Position numbers and translations under genes: made by a program
The notes under the pieces: model-generated
What the model was told of the DNA's origin: nothing
Seen by the model: only the letters and a program-made list of their open reading frames with translations
The model's database searches: none
Source: Tenacibaculum holothuriorum
GTDB lineage: Bacteria; Bacteroidota; Bacteroidia; Flavobacteriales; Flavobacteriaceae
Assembly (NCBI RefSeq): GCF_002120225.1
Contig: NZ_LAPZ01000001.1
Span: 1-64,000, forward strand
Direction of reading: 5' to 3'
Length of the DNA stretch: 64,000 nucleotides
In this document: in pieces, positions 16,863-25,524 of the stretch
How the letters are laid out: the number at the start of each line of letters is the position of its first letter
Position numbering within the stretch: the stretch's first letter is position 1

Positions 16863-19031
16863 ATGAAAAGAATACTGATGTCTACTTTCGTTTTAAGTCT
16901 TATTTTTGCATCCGCTTGTAAAGACAAAAAGATGAAAGACTTAGAGACGAAAGCACCTGTTGCAGAAAAGCAACCAAAAAAATTAGAGAAACATGGAGAC
17001 GTTAGGGTAGACAATTATTTTTGGATGCGACTAACCGATGAGCAAAAAAATGCAAAAGATAAAGATGAGCAAACTCAAAAAGTATACGATTACTTAAATG
17101 AAGAGAATGCTTATTATGATGATAAGACCAAGCATACGAAAAAGTTTCAAGAAGACTTATTCGAAGAAATGAAAGGTCGTATTAAAGAAGATGATGAAAG
17201 TGTGCCTTATAAAAAGAACGGTTATTTTTATATAACACGTTACGAAAAAGGACAGCAATATCCTATTTACAGCCGTAAAAAAGGAAACCTTGAAGCTGAA
17301 GAAGAAATCATTTTTAATGTAAATGATGAAGCAAAAGGACATGAATATTTCCAATTAGGAGGTTTAAATGTAACTCCTGATAATAAATTAGTAGCTTTTG
17401 CTACTGATACGGTGAGTCGTCGTCAGTACAATATTCAAATAAAGAACTTAGAAACGGGTGAAATTTATTCAGATATAATAAATAATACAACAGGAGGTTC
17501 TGTTTGGGCGAATGATAATAAAACGTTGTTCTATACGAAAAAAGATCCTGTAACACTTCGTAGTTCTCAAATATACAAGCATGTTTTAGGAACTGATGCT
17601 GCTGACGATGAATTAGTTTATGAAGAAAAAGATGATACTTTCGGAACTTTTGTTACTAAAACAAAATCGAAAAAGTATTTAGTAATTGGTTCTTATAATA
17701 CTGTTTCTACAGAATATCAGGTTTTAGAAGCAGACAATCCTAACGGAAAATTTAGAGTTATTCAACCACGTGAACGTGATTTAGAATACGATATTGCTCA
17801 CTACGGAGATCATTTTTATATCAAAACAAACAAAGATGATGCTACGAATTTTAAGTTAATGAAAACTCCTGAGGATAAAACTACCAAAGAAAATTGGGTA
17901 GATGTAATTCCACACAGAGAAGATACTTTATTTGAAGACTTTTCAATTTTTAAAGACTATTTAGTTTTAGAAGAAAGAAACGATGGATTAAGTAAAATAC
18001 GTATCAAACGTTGGGATGGTAAAGAAGATTATTATTTACCATTTGATGAAGAAACTTATTCAGCAGGAGTCTATTCTAATCCTGAGTTTGAGACCGATGT
18101 TATTCGTTATTCATATAATTCGATGACAACTCCTAGTTCGGTTATTGATTTCAATATGAAAGATAAATCAAAAGAAATCAAAAAAGAACAAAAAGTTTTA
18201 GGAGGAAAATTTAATAAAGAAAATTACATAAGCAAGCGTATTTGGGTTCCTGCACGTGACGGGAAAAAGATTGCCTTATCAATTGTATATCATAAAGGCA
18301 CAAAGATTGATAAGAATACTCCAATTTTACAATACGCTTATGGTTCTTACGGATATACAGTAAACGACGGATTCTCTACAACTCGATTAAGTTTATTAGA
18401 TAGAGGTTTTGTTTTTGCATTGGCGCACATTCGTGGTAGTCAATATTTAGGACGCGATTGGTATGAAGACGGTAAAATGTTGAATAAGAAAAATACTTTT
18501 ACCGATTTTATTGATTGTTCTAAATATTTAATAGATAATAACTACACATCTCCAGAACACTTATATGCCATGGGAGGTTCTGCTGGTGGTTTATTAATGG
18601 GAGCTATCATTAATATGAATCCAGAATTGTATAACGGAATTATAGCAGCAGTACCATTTGTAGATGTTATTTCTACAATGTTAGATGATAGTATTCCGTT
18701 AACAACAGGGGAATATGACGAATGGGGAAATCCAAACGATAAAGAATACTACGATTATATTAAATCATATTCACCATACGATCAAGTAAAAGCTAAGAAA
18801 TACCCAAATATGTTGGTAACAACTGGTTTGCACGATAGTCAAGTTCAGTATTGGGAACCAGCAAAATGGGTAGCTAAATTACGTGAATTAAAAACTGACG
18901 ATAATTTATTATTCTTACATACAAATATGGATGCTGGTCACGGAGGAGCATCAGGAAGGTTCGATGCTTTAAAAGAAACTGCCGAAGAATATAGCTTCTT
19001 ATTAATGTTAGAAGATAAGTTAGAAAAATAA
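16863..19031 (+). CDS. S9 family prolyl oligopeptidase-type lipoprotein
   Basis: Serine peptidase of 722 aa. A lipoprotein signal ends at Cys19 (SLIFASAC), so it is anchored at the periplasmic or outer face. The N-terminal beta-propeller domain (about 75-420) follows the typical VRVDNYFWMRL-like start (here GDVRVDNYFWMRL). The C-terminal alpha/beta hydrolase carries Ser573 in GGSAGG, Asp658 in TTGLHDSQVQ, and His693 in MDAGHGG. The layout resembles oligopeptidase B, so cleavage of peptides after basic residues is a reasonable guess. It stands alone, followed by a REP-like hairpin. Confidence 0.92.
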   Translation: MKRILMSTFVLSLIFASACKDKKMKDLETKAPVAEKQPKKLEKHGDVRVDNYFWMRLTDEQKNAKDKDEQTQKVYDYLNEENAYYDDKTKHTKKFQEDLFEEMKGRIKEDDESVPYKKNGYFYITRYEKGQQYPIYSRKKGNLEAEEEIIFNVNDEAKGHEYFQLGGLNVTPDNKLVAFATDTVSRRQYNIQIKNLETGEIYSDIINNTTGGSVWANDNKTLFYTKKDPVTLRSSQIYKHVLGTDAADDELVYEEKDDTFGTFVTKTKSKKYLVIGSYNTVSTEYQVLEADNPNGKFRVIQPRERDLEYDIAHYGDHFYIKTNKDDATNFKLMKTPEDKTTKENWVDVIPHREDTLFEDFSIFKDYLVLEERNDGLSKIRIKRWDGKEDYYLPFDEETYSAGVYSNPEFETDVIRYSYNSMTTPSSVIDFNMKDKSKEIKKEQKVLGGKFNKENYISKRIWVPARDGKKIALSIVYHKGTKIDKNTPILQYAYGSYGYTVNDGFSTTRLSLLDRGFVFALAHIRGSQYLGRDWYEDGKMLNKKNTFTDFIDCSKYLIDNNYTSPEHLYAMGGSAGGLLMGAIINMNPELYNGIIAAVPFVDVISTMLDDSIPLTTGEYDEWGNPNDKEYYDYIKSYSPYDQVKAKKYPNMLVTTGLHDSQVQYWEPAKWVAKLRELKTDDNLLFLHTNMDAGHGGASGRFDALKETAEEYSFLLMLEDKLEK

Positions 19032-19054
19032 TTATATTTTTGCGCTCGATAAAA

Positions 19055-19118
19055 GAGTAAGCGTCATTGCAAGAGCAACGAAAAGTATTCGTTCTTACTC
19101 TCGCAATGACGCTTTTTT
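19055..19118. repeat. REP-like imperfect palindrome with terminator tail
   Basis: Outer arms AAGCGTCATTGC (19059-19070) and GCAATGACGCTT (19103-19114) are perfect 12-bp inverted copies. Inside, AACGAA/TTCGTT (19077-19082, 19088-19093) forms a second stem, and GAGTAAG/CTTACTC (19055-19061, 19094-19100) offers an alternative pairing. A T6 run follows. The CGTCATTGC...GCAATGACG core resembles intergenic palindromes scattered through many genomes. It probably also ends the S9 peptidase transcript. Confidence 0.6.
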
Positions 19119-19126
19119 AATTTACA

Positions 19127-20125
19127 ATGATGAAACGACACCCCGGTATTACAAATTCTATTTTAGATTTAGTAGGTCAAACCCCAATGATTCAATTACA
19201 AAAAATCACTAAAGATTTACCAGGAAGGTATTTAGCAAAGGTAGAAGCCTTTAACCCTGGTCATTCAGCAAAAGATAGAATTGCCTTATATATTATTGAA
19301 AATGCCGAGAAAAAAGGAATCATTAAACCTGGAGATACTATTGTAGAAACTACATCGGGTAACACTGGGTTTTCTTTAGCAATGATAAGTATTGTTAAAG
19401 GGTATAAATGTATTTTGTCTGTGAGTGATAAATCGTCACAAGATAAAATTGATATGTTAAAATCATTGGGAGCAGAAGTGCATGTTTGTCCTGCAAATGT
19501 AGCTGCCGATGATCCTCGTTCGTATTATGAAACTGCAAAACGTATACATAAAGAGCATCCAGGATCTATATACATTAATCAATATTTTAACGAACTAAAT
19601 ATTGAAGCTCACTACAATAGTACAGGACCAGAAATTTGGGAACAAACTGAAGGAAAAGTAACACATGTTGTTATAGCTAGTGGAACGGGTGGAACTATTT
19701 CTGGAACAGGGAAATATTTAAAAGAAAAGAATCCGAACATAAAAGTATTAGGAGTAGATGCTGTAGGTTCAGTATTGAAAAAATTTCATGAAACAGGTGA
19801 GTTTGATGAAAATGAAATTTCTCCATATAAGATTGAAGGATTAGGAAAAAATTTAATTCCAACAGCTACAGATTTTGACGTTATAGATGTTTACGAAAAA
19901 GTAACTGATAAAGATGCTGCCTTTAAAGCCAGAGAAATTGTTAAGACTGAGGGAATTTTCCCAGGGTATACTTCAGGAGCAGTAATGCAAGCAACACAAC
20001 AATATGCAGACAAAGGTTATTTTGATGAAAATAGTGTAGTAGTTACTATTTTCCCAGATCATGGTTCTCGTTATATGAATAAAATCTATTCTAACGATTG
20101 GATGAGAGAACAAGGGTTTATGTAA
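19127..20125 (+). CDS. PLP-dependent cysteine synthase / cystathionine beta-synthase family enzyme (no CBS domains)
   Basis: Fold-type II PLP enzyme of 332 aa. The Schiff-base Lys49 lies in [10 protein letters not shown], the substrate loop TTSGNTG is at about 75-81, and the phosphate loop reads [11 protein letters not shown]. It catalyses beta-replacement at serine or O-acetylserine to make cysteine or cystathionine; which one is not decided by sequence. A close paralogue with C-terminal CBS domains lies at 22665. The start may be either of two adjacent ATGs. It follows the REP-like hairpin by 9 nt. Confidence 0.88.
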   Translation: MMKRHPGITNSILDLVGQTPMIQLQKITKDLPGRYLAKVEAFNPGHSAKDRIALYIIENAEKKGIIKPGDTIVETTSGNTGFSLAMISIVKGYKCILSVSDKSSQDKIDMLKSLGAEVHVCPANVAADDPRSYYETAKRIHKEHPGSIYINQYFNELNIEAHYNSTGPEIWEQTEGKVTHVVIASGTGGTISGTGKYLKEKNPNIKVLGVDAVGSVLKKFHETGEFDENEISPYKIEGLGKNLIPTATDFDVIDVYEKVTDKDAAFKAREIVKTEGIFPGYTSGAVMQATQQYADKGYFDENSVVVTIFPDHGSRYMNKIYSNDWMREQGFM

Positions 20126-20140
20126 AAAATAATGTTTTCT

Positions 20141-20182
20141 AAAAAATAAACCTCCTAAATTAAATTAGGAGGTTTATTTTTT
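20141..20182. terminator. Bidirectional terminator between the cysteine synthase and namZ genes
   Basis: An 18-bp perfect stem (AAAAAATAAACCTCCTAA with TTAGGAGGTTTATTTTTT) around a 6-nt loop between convergent genes. Confidence 0.88.
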
Positions 20183-20183
20183 A

Positions 20184-21401
20184 TTATTGATATATCAAAT
20201 ACTTCTTACGAACTTTTTTAAATTCAGTTAAGTCGTTCTCCCAGCTTTTTCTAATATCACTAATAGAAGTCTGGTTTTCTATTTGCTGCTGTAACTTTTT
20301 TGTTCCAGCGTGAATGGTAAATGTTTTTCCGAAGAACCTTTCTGTTTTAGGAGTTTGGTTGTAAGCATCAATTAACCATTCTAAATTTATTGAATCTAGA
20401 CGTTTAGTTTTTCTAAGGTCTTTTCCGTAGCATAGTTCATTTTTATGCTTAGGATATTTAGCTCCTTCGTTAGGTTTTGGAGTATAGCTAAATTCAGATT
20501 CTTCAAAAAATGGTGCTCCATAAATTTGAAACTGAATATCGGTTCCTCTTCCGGCATTAATAGTAGTTCCTTCAAAAAAGCCTAAACTAGGATATAAGTT
20601 AATTGATTTATCATTTGGTAAGTTCGGTGAAGGTTTTATGGCTAAACTATATTGAGAATTGTGTGTGTAATTCTCTAATGGAATAACAGTTAAATTACAA
20701 TTGACTTTGTCTTTTAACCATTTTTCACCATTAATCATTTGTCCGTATTCACCAATAGTCATTCCATAAACAACAGGAACTGGATGCATTCCTAAAAAAC
20801 TTCGATGTTTAGGTTCTAAGACGGGGCCATCAATATAATGAGCATTAGGGTTGGGTCTATCTAAAACAATTACAGGAATATTAGCTTCTGCACAAGCTTC
20901 CATTATATAATGTAATGTTGAAATATAAGTATAAAAACGAGCACCGACATCTTGAATATCAAAAACTACTAAATCAAGTCCCTTTAACTGTTCTTGAGAA
21001 GGCTTTTTACTTTTTCCATGTAAAGAAAGAATTGGTAATTGAGTTTTACTATCTACTCCGTCATTTACATGTGCGCCAGCATCTTCTTTACCACGAAAAC
21101 CATGTTCAGGAGAAAAAACTTTTTTAATTTTTACATTTCGTGAAAGTAAGCTGTCAATTATGTGTGTATAATTACCACTTTTATTTTTTATGACTGAAGT
21201 TTGATTTGCTACTACAGCAATGTTTTTATTCTTTAATAAAGGAATATAAAGTTGAGTTTGATCTGCTCCAGTTTTAATTGTTTTAACAATCTTTTTGGTT
21301 TGAGAAACTTCTTTTTTAGTCTTTTGAGCGCAAGAAACAAGATGCAAACTCATGCAAAAAAACAAGAATAAATATGTACTTTTGATATTGTTTAAAATCA
21401 T
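20184..21401 (-). CDS. namZ: DUF1343 / NamZ-type exo-beta-N-acetylmuramidase lipoprotein
   Basis: Protein of 405 aa with a lipobox at Cys24 (SLHLVSCAQK). The DUF1343 domain (about 55-405) contains VVANQTSV, SPEHGFRGKEDAG (Glu99), VFDIQDVGARFYTYISTL and VVLDRPNPN, all NamZ family hallmarks. NamZ enzymes (GH171) release MurNAc from the non-reducing end of peptidoglycan fragments, so wall recycling is expected, outside the cytoplasm. Its ATG is only 5 nt from the divergent LolE-like gene's start, so its promoter must overlap that gene. Confidence 0.85.
   Translation of the reverse strand: MILNNIKSTYLFLFFCMSLHLVSCAQKTKKEVSQTKKIVKTIKTGADQTQLYIPLLKNKNIAVVANQTSVIKNKSGNYTHIIDSLLSRNVKIKKVFSPEHGFRGKEDAGAHVNDGVDSKTQLPILSLHGKSKKPSQEQLKGLDLVVFDIQDVGARFYTYISTLHYIMEACAEANIPVIVLDRPNPNAHYIDGPVLEPKHRSFLGMHPVPVVYGMTIGEYGQMINGEKWLKDKVNCNLTVIPLENYTHNSQYSLAIKPSPNLPNDKSINLYPSLGFFEGTTINAGRGTDIQFQIYGAPFFEESEFSYTPKPNEGAKYPKHKNELCYGKDLRKTKRLDSINLEWLIDAYNQTPKTERFFGKTFTIHAGTKKLQQQIENQTSISDIRKSWENDLTEFKKVRKKYLIYQ
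21377..21384 (+). promoter_or_regulatory. -7 box candidate for the LolE-like permease gene
   Basis: TACTTTTG matches TAnnTTTG and predicts a start near 21391, 16 nt before the TTG start codon. It lies inside the first codons of the divergent namZ gene. No clear -33 element. Confidence 0.35.
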
Positions 21402-21406
21402 AACTT

Positions 21407-22642
21407 TTGAATTACGAGCTGTTTATTGCCAAACGAATTATTGCAGGCAAAGAATATAAAAATAGTATATCATCTCCAATTATAAAAATTGCAATTACAG
21501 CAATTGCTTTAGGAATTGCTATTATGCTAATTTCTGTGGCTACTACTTTAGGTTTTCAGCATAAAATACGTGATAAAATAGCTGGATTTAAAGGGCATAT
21601 TCAAATTGTAAACTACGACAATAATAATTCAGATATTTCTACGGTTTCTATTGATAAGAATCAAGACTTTTATCCAAGTTTCAATGGAATAGATGGTATA
21701 AAGAATGTTCAAGTTTATGCGAATAAAGGAGGAATTATTCGTACTCCAACAGATTTTGAGGGAATTGTATTAAAAGGTGTTGCTGATGATTATGATTTTT
21801 CATTTTTTAAAGAATATCTCGTAGAAGGTCGATTACCAGATTTTAGTTTACCAAGAAATAAAGAAATCATTATTTCTCAATCATTAGCAAATAGACTGAA
21901 TTTAAAATTGAATGATACTATTCAAGCGTTGTTTTATGCCGAACAGAGTAAATCTAAATTTAAATCGAGAAAACCCATTATTGTAGGTATTTATGATACA
22001 GGTTTTGAACAGTTCGATAAAACGATGGTAATTGGTGATATTAGAGAAGTTCAACGAATTAATGGTTGGAAAGAAAATGAAGTAGGAGGCTTTGAAATTT
22101 TACTAGATGATTTTGATACTCTTAAAGAAAAGAATGATGAAATTTATAGTCAAATAGGAGCAACTTTAGAAAGTGTTTCTTTAGTAGATAAAAACGCCGC
22201 AATTTTCGATTGGTTAGAGTTATTTGATAATAATGTATGGTTCATTATTATAATTATGATCATAATTGCAGGAATAAATATGATTACAGCTTTACTTGTG
22301 CTAATTTTAGAGCGAGTACAAATGGTAGGAATATTAAAAGCATTAGGAAGTAACAACTGGGGAATTAGAAAAATATTCTTGTACAATGCGACGTATTTAA
22401 TATTTAAAGGCTTGTTATACGGGAATTTGATAGCCTTTTTATTGTTAGCAATTCAATACTTTTTTAATCCAATTACCTTAGATCCTAAAACATATTATGT
22501 AAGTACAGTACCAGTAGTACTAAATTTTTGGGCAGTGTTTTTATTGAATATAGGCACATTAATTATGTGTTTTGTAATGCTAATTATTCCATCATTTATT
22601 ATCACAAAAATCCATCCATCAAAATCCATCCGATTTGCCTAA
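21407..22642 (+). CDS. FtsX-like ABC transporter permease (LolC/E type)
   Basis: Protein of 411 aa with the MacB/FtsX layout: one N-terminal helix (about 26-48), a large periplasmic domain, and three C-terminal helices (about 280-305, 328-352, 370-402). The N-terminus NYELFIAKRI is typical of flavobacterial LolC/E homologues that move lipoproteins to the outer membrane. The start is a TTG at 21407; no ATG is available at the right place. No ATPase gene is adjacent. The gene end is 22 nt before the CBS-domain PLP enzyme. Confidence 0.85.
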   Translation: MNYELFIAKRIIAGKEYKNSISSPIIKIAITAIALGIAIMLISVATTLGFQHKIRDKIAGFKGHIQIVNYDNNNSDISTVSIDKNQDFYPSFNGIDGIKNVQVYANKGGIIRTPTDFEGIVLKGVADDYDFSFFKEYLVEGRLPDFSLPRNKEIIISQSLANRLNLKLNDTIQALFYAEQSKSKFKSRKPIIVGIYDTGFEQFDKTMVIGDIREVQRINGWKENEVGGFEILLDDFDTLKEKNDEIYSQIGATLESVSLVDKNAAIFDWLELFDNNVWFIIIIMIIIAGINMITALLVLILERVQMVGILKALGSNNWGIRKIFLYNATYLIFKGLLYGNLIAFLLLAIQYFFNPITLDPKTYYVSTVPVVLNFWAVFLLNIGTLIMCFVMLIIPSFIITKIHPSKSIRFA

Positions 22643-22664
22643 ATTTGCAACTCAATTTTAGAAC

Positions 22665-24023
22665 ATGAAATACGCAAACAATATATTAGAGACTATAGGA
22701 AATACGCCTTTAGTTAAATTAAACTCAGTAACAAAAGAAGTAGATGCTTTAGTATTAGCTAAGGTAGAAACTTTTAACCCAGGGAATTCTGTTAAGGATA
22801 GAATGGCTTTAAAAATGATTGAAGATGCTGAAGCAGATGGTCGTTTAAAACCAGGAGGAACTATTATTGAAGGTACCTCAGGAAATACAGGAATGGGATT
22901 AGCGTTAGCAGCTATTGTAAAAGGTTACAAATGTATTTTTGTGATTTCTGATAAGCAGTCTAAAGAGAAGATGGATATTTTACGTGCAGTAGGAGCAGAG
23001 GTAGTTGTTTGTCCTACAAACGTTGAACCAGATGATCCTCGTTCATATTATTCAGTATCTAAAAGGTTAGGAGAAGAAACTCCAAATTCGTGGTATGTAA
23101 ATCAATATGATAATCCTTCGAATGCTACTGCTCATTATGAACAAACTGGACCAGAAATTTGGGAGCAAACTGAAGGTAAGATTACACACTTTGTAGTTGG
23201 AGTAGGTACAGGAGGAACTATCTCTGGTACTGCTAAGTATTTAAAAGAAAAGAATCCAAATATTAAAATTTGGGGAGTAGATACCTATGGTTCTGTTTTC
23301 AAAAAATATCATGAGACAGGTATTTTCGATGAAAATGAAATTTATCCATACATCACAGAAGGAATTGGTGAAGATATTTTACCAAAGAATGTTGATTTCT
23401 CTTTAATCGATGGATTTACAAAAGTAACAGATAAAGATGCTGCAGTTTATACAAGAAAAATAGCTAAAGAGGAAGGAATTTTTGTTGGAAACTCTGCTGG
23501 TTCTGCAATTAAAGGGTTGTTACAACTTAAAGATGAATTTAAGAAAGATGATGTTGTTGTAGTTTTATTCCACGATCATGGAAGTCGTTATGTAGGAAAA
23601 ATGTTTAATGACGATTGGATGCGTGATAGAGGATTCTTAGAAGAGGAGGTAACAACTGCTGAAGATTTAATAAAAAGCCATGTTGATAAGCCATTGGTAA
23701 CTGTTCAAACAGAAGAATTAGTATCACATGCAATTGAAAGAATGCGTGATTTTAAAATATCTCAAATTCCTGTAAAAGATGTTAACGGATTTGTAGGTTC
23801 TGTAGATGAATCGGCTTTATTAAGAAGTTATTTAGAGGACAAAAATATTGCTGAAAAACCTATTAAAGATGTGATGGGAGCTAAATATCCAGAAGTAAGT
23901 TTAGACGCTTCTATTGATGAGGTTTCTAAGTTAATTACTAAAGAAAATCAAGCTGTATTGGTAGATTTAGGAAATGGAAAACATCACATCATTACTAAAT
24001 ATGATATTATTAGTGCCATCTAA
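22665..24023 (+). CDS. Cystathionine beta-synthase-like enzyme with CBS domains
   Basis: Protein of 452 aa. The PLP domain (1 to about 325) has Schiff-base Lys44 in FNPGNSVKDR, EGTSGNTGMG, and [13 protein letters not shown]. Two C-terminal CBS domains (about 340-395 and 400-452; IPVKDVNGFVGSVDE, then IKDVMGAKYP) probably sense an adenosyl ligand. This is the domain order of cystathionine beta-synthase, though bacterial members can also act as cysteine synthase. It is paralogous to the protein at 19127, which lacks the CBS part. It ends at a terminator whose sequence is duplicated 319 bp on. Confidence 0.88.
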   Translation: MKYANNILETIGNTPLVKLNSVTKEVDALVLAKVETFNPGNSVKDRMALKMIEDAEADGRLKPGGTIIEGTSGNTGMGLALAAIVKGYKCIFVISDKQSKEKMDILRAVGAEVVVCPTNVEPDDPRSYYSVSKRLGEETPNSWYVNQYDNPSNATAHYEQTGPEIWEQTEGKITHFVVGVGTGGTISGTAKYLKEKNPNIKIWGVDTYGSVFKKYHETGIFDENEIYPYITEGIGEDILPKNVDFSLIDGFTKVTDKDAAVYTRKIAKEEGIFVGNSAGSAIKGLLQLKDEFKKDDVVVVLFHDHGSRYVGKMFNDDWMRDRGFLEEEVTTAEDLIKSHVDKPLVTVQTEELVSHAIERMRDFKISQIPVKDVNGFVGSVDESALLRSYLEDKNIAEKPIKDVMGAKYPEVSLDASIDEVSKLITKENQAVLVDLGNGKHHIITKYDIISAI

Positions 24024-24035
24024 TTTATAGTTACA

Positions 24036-24115
24036 TATATAAAAATTCAAAAGCCCACTCAAACGAGTGGGCTTTTGTTAATCAACTAATTCAAATAATT
24101 TACACAATGAAAACA
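24036..24115 (+). repeat. 80-bp direct repeat, copy 1 (contains the CBS-gene terminator)
   Basis: Identical at 77 of 80 positions to 24355-24434. It holds a hairpin AAAAGCCCACTC / GAGTGGGCTTTT (24049-24076), which ends the upstream gene, then a 30-nt stretch and an ATGAAAACA that opens a 12-codon reading frame (24107-24145) closed by TAA. Confidence 0.9.
24049..24076 (+). terminator. Terminator of the CBS-domain PLP enzyme gene
   Basis: A 12-bp stem AAAAGCCCACTC / GAGTGGGCTTTT with a 4-nt loop, 25 nt after the stop codon. Confidence 0.85.
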
Positions 24116-24616
24116 GTTTACTACGTTGCTTTCACATTTTATTAAATACAAGCTTCGTGCCAAAGTGTATTTTTAAGTGTTATTTTGTTAAAAAGATGTG
24201 ATTTTTATATTTATTTAACATTTAAAAGATTTTAACTATTGATATGATAATTTTATTGGTTAATCTATTATCATTATTTTAATAATTATCTATCTTTTTT
24301 AATTATAATTAATTAAGATAAATAAGAGAAGGTTAGTAGTTGACTTTTCGGTATTATATAAAAATTCAAAAGCCCACTCAATTGAGTGGGCTTCTGTTAA
24401 TCAACTAATTCAAATAATTTACACAATGAAAACAATATTACTTTGTTTTACGCTAATATTGATTTCAAATTCTGTGCCAAAATTACGAATTAACCTAATA
24501 TACTGTATGTGATGTTTTAAGAATTCACAATATTTTAACTTCATAAAGAGCTTTCGTTAAGAAATGTATAACAAATAGTCTCTTTTTAAGAAATATTTAA
24601 TAAATCAAACGATTTG
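24116..24616. other. Gene-poor gap between convergent genes
   Basis: Apart from repeat copy 2 (24355-24434) and two short frames (24107-24145 and 24426-24512), I see no gene in this very AT-rich gap. The second short frame begins like a signal peptide (MKTILLCFTLILISNS). No clear lipA terminator was found near 24600. Confidence 0.6.
24355..24434 (+). repeat. 80-bp direct repeat, copy 2
   Basis: Second copy of 24036-24115. The hairpin is now a full palindrome (…CTCAATTGAG…) and the T tract is broken by a C at 24394. ATGAAAACA here opens a 28-residue frame, MKTILLCFTLILISNSVPK onward, ending at 24512. Weaker similarity goes on past the repeat to GTGCCAAA (24157 and 24474), so a longer duplicated unit has decayed. 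Confidence 0.9.
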
Positions 24617-25486
24617 TTAACTTGCGTGCTTATGTGCTTTATAAGATGAACGTACAAGAGCGCTACTTTCTATATACATAAAGCCCATTTCTTCTCCTAT
24701 CTTCTTATATTTTTCGAATTGATCTGGCGTTATAAATTGCTTAACTGGTAAATGTTTTTTAGAAGGTTGTAAATATTGACCAATGGTTAAAACGTCTAAT
24801 CCAACATTTCTTAAGTCGGTCATAGTTTCAATAACTTCTTCTTCAGTTTCACCTAAACCAAGCATTAAACCAGATTTTGTACGCATTCCGTTTTCTTTTA
24901 AATACTTTAAAACACCTAAGCTTCTATCGTATTTAGCTTGTATACGAACTTCACGAGTTAATCTTCGTACAGTTTCCATGTTATGAGAAACAACTTCCGG
25001 ATGTACTTCAATAATACGATCAATCAATTTCTCATTTCCTTGAAAATCAGGAATTAATGTTTCTAATGTAGTATTTGGATTCGCTCTACGAATAGCTTGT
25101 ACAGTTTCTGCCCAAATAATAGAACCTCCGTCTTTTAAATCATCTCTATCTACCGAAGTAATAACGGCATGTTTAATTTTCATGATTTTGATTGAACGAG
25201 CAACCTTTTCTGGTTCGTCCCATTCTACAGTTTCTGGTCTTCCGGTTTTTACACCACAAAATCCACATGAACGTGTACAAATATTTCCTAAAATCATAAA
25301 GGTAGCAGTACCTTCTCCCCAACATTCTCCCATGTTAGGACAACTACCACTTGTACAAATTGTATTTAACTTGTATTTATCTACTAAACCTCTTAGTTCG
25401 GTATACTTTTTTCCTACAGGAAGTTTAACACGTAACCATTTTGGTTTCTTTTGTCTTTCAGGAAGTGTCACTGTTTCGTTTGCCAT
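24617..25486 (-). CDS. lipA: Lipoyl synthase
   Basis: Radical-SAM enzyme of 289 aa that inserts two sulfurs into protein-bound octanoyl groups. The auxiliary cluster cysteines are Cys44, Cys49 and Cys55 ([13 protein letters not shown]); the radical-SAM CxxxCxxC is Cys70, Cys74 and Cys77 ([13 protein letters not shown]). The C-terminal RSSY serine motif, which ligates the auxiliary cluster, is present in ALVRSSYKA. It acts in the cytosol on 2-oxoacid dehydrogenases and the glycine cleavage H protein. Own -7 box at 25505-25512. Confidence 0.97.
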   Translation of the reverse strand: MANETVTLPERQKKPKWLRVKLPVGKKYTELRGLVDKYKLNTICTSGSCPNMGECWGEGTATFMILGNICTRSCGFCGVKTGRPETVEWDEPEKVARSIKIMKIKHAVITSVDRDDLKDGGSIIWAETVQAIRRANPNTTLETLIPDFQGNEKLIDRIIEVHPEVVSHNMETVRRLTREVRIQAKYDRSLGVLKYLKENGMRTKSGLMLGLGETEEEVIETMTDLRNVGLDVLTIGQYLQPSKKHLPVKQFITPDQFEKYKKIGEEMGFMYIESSALVRSSYKAHKHAS

Positions 25487-25504
25487 TCTCTAAAAATTGA
25501 ATTG

Positions 25505-25512
25505 CAAATTTA
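25505..25512 (-). promoter_or_regulatory. -7 box for lipA
   Basis: Minus-strand TAAATTTG followed by C (TAnnTTTGc), 19 nt upstream of the ATG at 25486. Confidence 0.45.
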
Positions 25513-25524
25513 CGAAGAAAACCT

